This document shows positions 59,425-64,000 of a stretch of 64,000 nt of DNA, one piece after another. A program made the position numbers and the translations under genes. The DNA comes from Collinsella sp944321445 (GTDB lineage Bacteria > Actinomycetota > Coriobacteriia > Coriobacteriales > Coriobacteriaceae): assembly GCF_030371825.1 (NCBI RefSeq), contig NZ_JAUDDM010000004.1; one strand, given 5' to 3'. Position 1 is the stretch's first letter. Every line of letters begins with the position of its first letter. Under the pieces are notes generated by a model that searched no databases, was not told the origin of the DNA, and was given only the letters and a program-made list of their open reading frames with translations.

Positions 59425-60252
59425 ATGAGCACCATCGACCACCCTCTGCACCTGCACATTCTGGGAAGCGGCTCGAAAGGCAACTGCGCCCTCGTCGAAG
59501 GGCCGCAGGGCCTCATCATGATCGACAACGGCTTCTCGCGCCGCGAAGTCCTGTCGCGCATGCACGACCTCGGCCTCAACGAGGGCGACGTCCGCGCGCT
59601 CGTGCTCACGCACGAGCACACCGACCACGTGAGCGGCATCAGCGTGTGGTGCCGCGCCTTCCCCGTGGAGCTCTACGCAAGCGTCGGCACGCCCGGAATG
59701 CGCAAGTACCTGGCCGAACTGCCCTTTTGCGAGTTCATCCCCGGCACGTCCTTCACCGTTGCAGGCGTGACGGTGGCGACCTTCGGAACATCGCACGACG
59801 TCACGAACCCCGTGGGCTTCCGCTTCAGCTGCGACGGCGACGCCATCGGCTACGCAACCGATACCGGCGTCTTGCCCGAGCGCGCCCTCGCCACGCTGGC
59901 CGACGCGCGCATCCTTGCGCTCGAAAGCAATCACGACGTCCCCATGCTGCGCACCGGCCCCTACCCGCGCTACCTGCAGGATCGCATCATCTCCGAGCGC
60001 GGTCACCTGTCGAACGCGCAGGCAGCCGATGCCGCGACCCAGCTGGTCACGAGCCGCACCGAGCAGCTCATCGCCATGCACATCTCGCAGGAGAACAACC
60101 GACCGAGCCTCGCTGTGCGCTCCTTCGCCGAAGCGCTTGGGGCACAGCTGGACAACGACCTGGGCTCCAGCGCCACACTCGCACGCCCCGTCGATACGCC
60201 TGACCTGCACATTCGCGCCGCGGGGCAGAACCGCCCCATCTCCATCTGGTAG
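59425..60252 (+). CDS. metallo-beta-lactamase fold hydrolase (WalJ/YycJ-like)
   Basis: A 275-residue protein. It has LGSGSKGNCALVE at the start, the metal motif THEHTDHVSGI, GTSHDVTNPVGF and ALESNHDV. This pattern fits YycJ/WalJ-type hydrolases, thought to be nucleases acting in DNA repair or cell-wall-linked division control. TAAGGAGCACC precedes ATG 59425. It is not in a walRK cluster here. Confidence 0.87.
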   Translation: MSTIDHPLHLHILGSGSKGNCALVEGPQGLIMIDNGFSRREVLSRMHDLGLNEGDVRALVLTHEHTDHVSGISVWCRAFPVELYASVGTPGMRKYLAELPFCEFIPGTSFTVAGVTVATFGTSHDVTNPVGFRFSCDGDAIGYATDTGVLPERALATLADARILALESNHDVPMLRTGPYPRYLQDRIISERGHLSNAQAADAATQLVTSRTEQLIAMHISQENNRPSLAVRSFAEALGAQLDNDLGSSATLARPVDTPDLHIRAAGQNRPISIW

Positions 60253-60301
60253 CCGCACAGCAAAATCCCAGGTCAGGGCCGCATAACGTTTTACAAAGGA
60301 C

Positions 60302-60575
60302 TTGTGTATGGATTTTCGGCGCCCCGTCGAGTAGACTGCGATTCCCGGCCGTAAAAACCGCAGGTAAACAGCTATGCCACAAAAGCGTCTGCTCAGCGCA
60401 TACGCAAAAACCCATACACAACATCCTCGATAACATATTACGAAGACCTCATGTGCACGTTTTTGGCGACCGTCCGAGTAGACCGCATCCCGCAGCAAAA
60501 GAAACCGCAAGTACAGGCGCTGCGATTTTTGCAGCTACTTTGGCAACGGCGAAAAACCTGCACACGGGGTCTTCG
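60302..60575 (-). repeat. two-hairpin composite element, family 4, copy 2
   Basis: Hairpin C (60302-60421, 120 bp) has TTGTGTATGG / CCATACACAA arms. Hairpin D (60441-60575, 135 bp) has 24-nt arms starting CGAAGACCTCATGTGCACG that match at 21 of 24 positions. The 19-bp linker holds ATAACATATTA, the complement of the linker start in copy 1, so this copy is inverted relative to 26329-26603. The stretch 60253-60733 has no gene. Confidence 0.85.
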
Positions 60576-60661
60576 CAGGACGTTAATCGAGCCAAAACAG
60601 GGGCCGCACGGCGCCAAATAGCCCAACCCGACCCCGTAAACCCGCACCACCGCACAGCAAA

Positions 60662-60689
60662 GGGACCCAGAGCCGAAGCTCCGGGTCCC
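60662..60689 (-). terminator. terminator of hsp20
   Basis: A 12-bp stem (GGGACCCGGAGC-TTCG-GCTCTGGGTCCC on the minus strand, one mismatch) with a stable UUCG loop is followed by TTT, 44 bp past the hsp20 stop. Confidence 0.65.
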
Positions 60690-60733
60690 CTCCGAGTCAA
60701 TGTGCTATGCGGCACTTGCGCCAACCGCGCCTG

Positions 60734-61162
60734 CTAGTCGATCGAAATCTTCGTGACGTTGTTCTTCTCGACGATCTTGGGCACGTTCACGGTCAGAACA
60801 CCGTCGGCGTAACGGGCGGACAGGCCCTGCGAAGCGGCGTCCTTCAGATACACGCCGCGGGTCGCGCTGTAGGAGGTGAACTCCTTCTGCAGGTAGTTCT
60901 TGCCCTTATCCTCCTCCTTCTCCTCAACCTTGACGGCAATGGAAAGGCGACCCTCGTTGAGCTCGACGTCGATGTCGTCCTTGCTCACGCCAGTGAAGTA
61001 CGCCTTGATCTCGTACGCGTCGCCCTTGTCCTCAACGTCGATGGGGAACGCCTTGGTCGACAGCGGCGTGGAGGCCAAATCCATCATGTCATCGAACGCG
61101 TCGAACAGCGACGTGGTGGGACGAAGACCGAAAACCGAACGATAAGGAACCATGCTTGCCAT
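60734..61162 (-). CDS. small heat shock protein (Hsp20)
   Basis: A 142-residue protein from ATG 61162 (AAAGGAGTG upstream). Residues ~35-130 are the alpha-crystallin domain (FPIDVEDKGDAYEIKAYFTG, LSIAVKVEEKEED), ending with GVLTVNVPKI. The C terminus carries an I-x-I-like KISID. It holds unfolded proteins under stress. No CIRCE element is seen upstream. Confidence 0.93.
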   Translation of the reverse strand: MASMVPYRSVFGLRPTTSLFDAFDDMMDLASTPLSTKAFPIDVEDKGDAYEIKAYFTGVSKDDIDVELNEGRLSIAVKVEEKEEDKGKNYLQKEFTSYSATRGVYLKDAASQGLSARYADGVLTVNVPKIVEKNNVTKISID

Positions 61163-61459
61163 ATCTATCACTCCTTTGGTGATGTGCCGCGCTCCCCGGT
61201 GGGGCGCGAGGACTTTCTTTGGTCGCCTACAGTTATTCCCGCCACGGCGCACAGTATTCACCAACCGGAAGATTTTTTAAGCGTCACAGTATCATCAAAT
61301 CTAAGTGTGCTTAACTAAGATTTATGACCGCAATGACCGATTCTATGGAGGGACCGTAGCAGTTTTCGCAACAATCGACGGTTTTTCTTAAATTGGAGTT
61401 TGAACCCACGGCCCCTTCGTACAATGTGGGCAATTGGGAAATCGGGTCGAAGGCATGGC
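61163..61459. other. intergenic region with divergent promoters
   Basis: A 297-bp gap between hsp20 and the small membrane protein. A TACAAT box at 61420-61425 probably serves the plus-strand gene. The AT-rich stretch 61270-61340 may hold the hsp20 promoter, but no certain boxes or HspR sites are seen. Confidence 0.4.
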
Positions 61460-61960
61460 ATGGACGAACGCATCGACAACACCATCTCTCCCCAGTACAC
61501 GGGGCAGCACCGCCGCATCAGCAGCGTCGATGTCCCCTCCCCTGCCGCTCAGCCGGCAGAGTCCCAGCCGCAACCCTTCCACCGGACCGTCCCACACGTG
61601 ACGCAGGAGCCCATCAACGACGTGGAGCCGGAATATGTTACGCGCAACCGCTACATGACGCTCGAAGAGGCGCAGACGCGCCCCGGCCGCAAGCACATGG
61701 GCGTCGCCGTCGGCGACAACGATTACCTGGGGTCAACCGGCTCGCTGGGCACGACCGGGCAGTTTGCCGCCAACCCCGGCGACACAGGAGCCATGAAGCG
61801 CCAAAGTCTGCATTACGAGCGCTATCTCGAGACGCCCAAGCCCGGCAAAACAATCTTCACCTCGCGCCGCCGCAAGCAGCGCCGCGCCTACCTCGTCATC
61901 ACGATCATCGCCATCCTCATGCTGGTGCTCGCGATCGTGTGGTTCTTCTTCCTGCGCTAA
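61460..61960 (+). CDS. C-terminally anchored small membrane protein, function unknown
   Basis: A 166-residue protein from ATG 61460. The first ~140 residues are hydrophilic, rich in Gln, Pro, Ser and Arg, and probably disordered. A basic run RRRKQRRAY precedes one C-terminal membrane helix (LVITIIAILMLVLAIVWFFF). The tail anchor and positive-inside charge place the N-terminal part in the cytoplasm. No family is recognised. It lies 123 bp upstream of the cysteine desulfurase in the same direction. Confidence 0.65.
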   Translation: MDERIDNTISPQYTGQHRRISSVDVPSPAAQPAESQPQPFHRTVPHVTQEPINDVEPEYVTRNRYMTLEEAQTRPGRKHMGVAVGDNDYLGSTGSLGTTGQFAANPGDTGAMKRQSLHYERYLETPKPGKTIFTSRRRKQRRAYLVITIIAILMLVLAIVWFFFLR

Positions 61961-62083
61961 CCGCGCAACAGGCGCCGCCGCACAGGCGGCATTTTTTCGC
62001 TTTGCCGCAGGCACGACCCCATTCCGTGACACAATAAAGCCGCGGCCGACGCCGCACGCCACGCACCTTGCGGAAGGATCGCC

Positions 62084-63313
62084 ATGTCTGCCCTGTCCGA
62101 GCGCTATATCTATGCCGACAACGCGGCCACAACACCGCTCTCCCCTGCCGCCCTCGAGGCCATGATGCCCTACCTTACCAGCGAGTTCGGCAACCCGGGA
62201 GGCATCCACCGCGTGGCCAAGGCGGCGGCGAACGCCCTGGCCGACGCCCGCGCGCGCACAGCGGCCCAGCTGGGCGCCAAGCCGCACGAGCTCTACTACA
62301 CCAGCGGGGGAAGCGAGTCGGACAACTGGGTCGTGTGGGGCGCGGTCCAGCGCTACCACGACCTGTACGGGGCAGATGCGCCGGTCCGCGTAATCACGAG
62401 CGCCATTGAGCATCATGCCGTGCTGCATACGTGTCGCGCACTGGGGTCGGCGCAGGCGGAAATCACCTACCTGCCGGTCGACGCCCAGGGCCATGTGCAC
62501 GTCGAAGACCTCGAGCACGCGCTGGAAGAAGCCCGCGCGGCATCGCTGGCGGCCGGTGTCGACGCGCCGGGGGCGGCCCTGGTGTCCATCATGCTCGCCA
62601 ACAACGAGGTCGGAACCATTCAGGACGTCCCCGCGCTGGCAGCCGTCGCGCACAGCCACGGCGTCCCCTTCCACACCGATGCGGTCCAAGCCGTGGGCCA
62701 CATCCCCGTGAACGTGGACGACCTGAACGTCGACGCGCTGTCGCTCTCGGGCCACAAGTTCCACGGCCCGCGCGGCATCGGTGCCTTGTACCTGCGCGAA
62801 GGCTTTTCCATTCCGCCGTTCATCGAAGGCGGCGGCCAGGAACGCGGCGAGCGGGCCGGCACCGAAAACGTCGCGGGTGCCGTCGGCATGGCAGCAGCGC
62901 TGGAAGAAGCGCACGAAGGTCTGGCGGATCGCATGGCGCGCGTCGGCGCGCTGCGCGACCAGCTAGTTGAACACGTCCTGGCAACCGTTGACGACGTCCG
63001 CTACACCGGTGACCCCGACCCCGAGCACCGCCTGCCCAGTATCGCCTCATTTGCCTGCAAAAACGTCGACGGCGAGCTACTCGTGGTGCTGCTCGACCGC
63101 GCCGGGGTGGCAGCGGCGACGGGTTCCGCCTGTTCAACTGGGTCGACCGATCCCTCGCACGTCGCAACCGCCCTAGGGCTAGACGACCCCGTGTGGGCGC
63201 ACGGCACCCTGCGCCTATCGCTTGCCGACAACGTTGCGGAAGAGGACATCACGGAGCTCTGCGACCGCGTCCCCCGCTGCATCAAGCGCGCCCGCCTGCT
63301 CTCCACGCGGTAG
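62084..63313 (+). CDS. cysteine desulfurase (NifS/IscS family)
   Basis: A 409-residue PLP enzyme. It has DNAATTPLSPAALEAM, TSGGSESDNWVVWG, SAIEHHAVLHTC and NNEVGTIQDV. The PLP Lys is in SLSGHKFHGPRGIGALY and the catalytic Cys in ATGSACSTGSTDPSHV. It takes sulfur from cysteine for iron-sulfur clusters or tRNA thiolation. Its shape is closer to NifS/IscS than to SufS. No IscU or thiouridylase gene follows. GGAAGGATC precedes ATG 62084. Confidence 0.94.
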   Translation: MSALSERYIYADNAATTPLSPAALEAMMPYLTSEFGNPGGIHRVAKAAANALADARARTAAQLGAKPHELYYTSGGSESDNWVVWGAVQRYHDLYGADAPVRVITSAIEHHAVLHTCRALGSAQAEITYLPVDAQGHVHVEDLEHALEEARAASLAAGVDAPGAALVSIMLANNEVGTIQDVPALAAVAHSHGVPFHTDAVQAVGHIPVNVDDLNVDALSLSGHKFHGPRGIGALYLREGFSIPPFIEGGGQERGERAGTENVAGAVGMAAALEEAHEGLADRMARVGALRDQLVEHVLATVDDVRYTGDPDPEHRLPSIASFACKNVDGELLVVLLDRAGVAAATGSACSTGSTDPSHVATALGLDDPVWAHGTLRLSLADNVAEEDITELCDRVPRCIKRARLLSTR

Positions 63314-63356
63314 CGCAGCGCGCAAAACCCTGTCATAACCTTGGCGTAACCCACCG

Positions 63357-63390
63357 TTTTGACAAGGTTATGCCCATAACCTTGTCAAAA
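63357..63390. repeat. 16-bp perfect hairpin after the cysteine desulfurase
   Basis: TTTTGACAAGGTTATG and its complement around CC. A half copy TGTCATAACCTTGG lies at 63331-63344. The AAAA/TTTT ends would serve as a T tract in either direction, so it may be a bidirectional terminator. Confidence 0.7.
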
Positions 63391-63500
63391 AGCGAAATAA
63401 CGGTATACAACCTGACGGATTGCCGCATTTTTATGGAGACGCAACGCCAATCAGCAAGATGCCATTCCATCACGCAACGACCTCAATACGCATAAAAAGA

Positions 63501-63712
63501 GCCCGGTCCTGAGGGTTGGGGTCAGAACCGGGCTTGATGCCAGCCCTGGAGTCGGGATGGGGCTGGCGCGGGTCCGCTCCGAAGTCGGGATGGGAGCGGA
63601 CCCTGGGTGTGCCGGCTCCAGGTGTCGGGATGGGAACCGGGCACGGTTGCCGGGCTCGCGATGCGTATCGCCCGGCGCTATGCAAAGCCGCGGTCGGGAA
63701 GCGGCTGTTGCA
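63501..63712. repeat. array of six hairpins with shared loop sequence
   Basis: Consecutive hairpins lie at 63501-63533, 63539-63567, 63570-63603, 63609-63644, 63649-63676 and 63681-63712. The stems differ (GCCAGCCC, GGGTCCGCTC, GCCGG, AGCCGC), but loops 2, 3, 4 and 6 share GTCGGGA, in three cases GTCGGGATGG. On the minus strand the first hairpin is followed by TCTTTTT, so a transcript from the surface-protein gene could end there. No open frame fits. Confidence 0.75.
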
Positions 63713-63729
63713 ACAGAGAAAGAAATCAA

Positions 63730-63757
63730 GGGGGACCGGACCGCAATCCGGTCCCCC
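63730..63757 (-). terminator. terminator of the surface-protein gene
   Basis: A perfect 11-bp stem GGGGGACCGGA / TCCGGTCCCCC with a 6-nt loop, followed on the minus strand by TTGATTTCTTTCTC, 9 bp past the stop codon. Confidence 0.75.
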
Positions 63758-63766
63758 GTATGCCAC

Positions 63767-64000
63767 TTAGTGGCTGTTGCGACGGCGCAGGTACAGGCCG
63801 GTCGCGATGAGCGCCACAGCCGCCAGGCCGGTGCCGCCGATCGCCGCAACGGCGAAGTCGCCGGTCTGCGGGATTCCGGGCTTGCTCGGCTTCCCGGGCT
63901 CGGCAGGCGTGCCGGGCTCACTGGGCGTGAACACGTTGGTGAACACGGGCAGCTTGCCGGAGCCGTCGTAGGTCACGGTCGCGCTCAGCGTGCCGTCGCC
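63767..64000 (-). CDS. C-terminal end of a sortase-anchored surface protein (partial)
   Basis: The last 77 residues of a protein whose start lies beyond the window. LSATVTYDGSGKLPVFTNVF matches the closing strands of Spy0128-type pilin or collagen-adhesin repeats. A Pro-Glu-Gly spacer follows (SEPGTPAEPGKPSKPG), then the sortase motif IPQTGD, a hydrophobic segment (AAIGGTGLAAVALIATGLYL) and RRRNSH. It would be covalently fixed to the cell wall outside the cell. Confidence 0.88.
   Translation of the reverse strand, partial: GDGTLSATVTYDGSGKLPVFTNVFTPSEPGTPAEPGKPSKPGIPQTGDFAVAAIGGTGLAAVALIATGLYLRRRNSH

Noticed and set aside
61163..61330. CIRCE or HspR operator for hsp20
   Set aside because: No inverted repeat matching TTAGCACTC-N9-GAGTGCTAA or CTTGAGT-N7-ACTCAAG was found.
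63501..63712. CRISPR array
   Set aside because: The repeated word is only 7-10 bases, each unit is its own hairpin with a different stem, and no cas gene is near.
63451..63921. Minus-strand open frame of 156 codons over the hairpin array
   Set aside because: It overlaps the surface-protein end and its terminator, is Arg/Pro/Ser-rich and has no ribosome site.

Overview
The window is high-GC bacterial chromosome with dense, short-spaced operons. It reads as an anaerobic, gut-type member of the Coriobacteriia (Actinomycetota), most like Collinsella or a close relative. This is inferred from the GC content, an energy-converting [NiFe] hydrogenase, a FabK-type fatty-acid operon, an NRAMP-related Mg2+ transporter of the Eggerthella type, ECF-type vitamin B12 uptake, and many long GC-rich palindromes between genes. 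Nothing in the sequence names the species. There is no phage, CRISPR array, rRNA operon or complete insertion sequence.

Layout. 1-400: a tRNA-like remnant and two tRNA-Ser genes. 572-3541 (+): a LemA protein and a membrane acyltransferase with a secreted SGNH domain. 3643-6964 (-): an NRMT-type Mg2+ transporter and an MgtE-like CBS protein behind a long structured leader. 7076-10331 (-): two paralogous membrane-anchored NodB deacetylase-like proteins, one with degenerate catalytic residues. 10518-16181 (-): envelope and membrane genes (PRC barrel, YtxH, CphA_N-like, CNNM/CorC, hemolysin III) and a DUF362 ferredoxin. 16335-20273 (-): a secreted C1 peptidase with SLH repeats, and MurE. 20478-26174 (-): a five-gene group 4 [NiFe] hydrogenase in which the antiporter-like and NuoH-like membrane subunits form one polypeptide. 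26175-27082: a 0.9-kb gene-free island of hairpin elements. 27083-31333 (-): a flavodiiron protein, an orphan HTH protein and a second EF-G. 31591-35626 (+): a cobalamin riboswitch, a DUF4430 lipoprotein, EcfT, and an EcfA-EcfA-S triple fusion. 35958-46154 (-): the fatty-acid synthesis cluster acpP-accBCDA-fabH-fabK-fabD-fabG-fabF-fabZ-marR. 46395-54802 (-): a MacB-like ABC exporter, an RNA methyltransferase, a lipase-like protein, an FmdE-like protein, a PHP phosphatase and an aminotransferase. 54956-59311 (-): tilS-hpt-ftsH. 59425-63313: a WalJ-like hydrolase, Hsp20, a small membrane protein and a cysteine desulfurase. 63314-64000: a hairpin array and the C-terminal end of a sortase-anchored surface protein that runs off the window.

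The most unusual content is non-coding. At least six families of inverted-repeat elements occupy the intergenic spaces. Family 1 is a 64-74 bp near-perfect palindrome with a constant centre CCACCGGTGG and a GGGACAGGC core. Family 2 is a 31-bp palindrome built on GACGCACTTCTCC. Family 3 has arms starting TCTCTGGGGACGGGGG. Family 4 is a 275-bp element made of two long hairpins, present twice in opposite orientation. Family 5 has arms starting CAACCAAAAGGGG. Family 6 is a set of short hairpins with variable arms around a GACAGG-type core. Many copies sit within about 50 bp of stop codons, and in two cases the repeat supplies or overlaps the stop codon, so a role in transcript 3' ends is plausible.

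Functionally the window joins lipid synthesis, energy conservation by H2/ferredoxin chemistry with an oxygen-reducing flavodiiron protein alongside, Mg2+ and B12 acquisition, and cell-surface construction.
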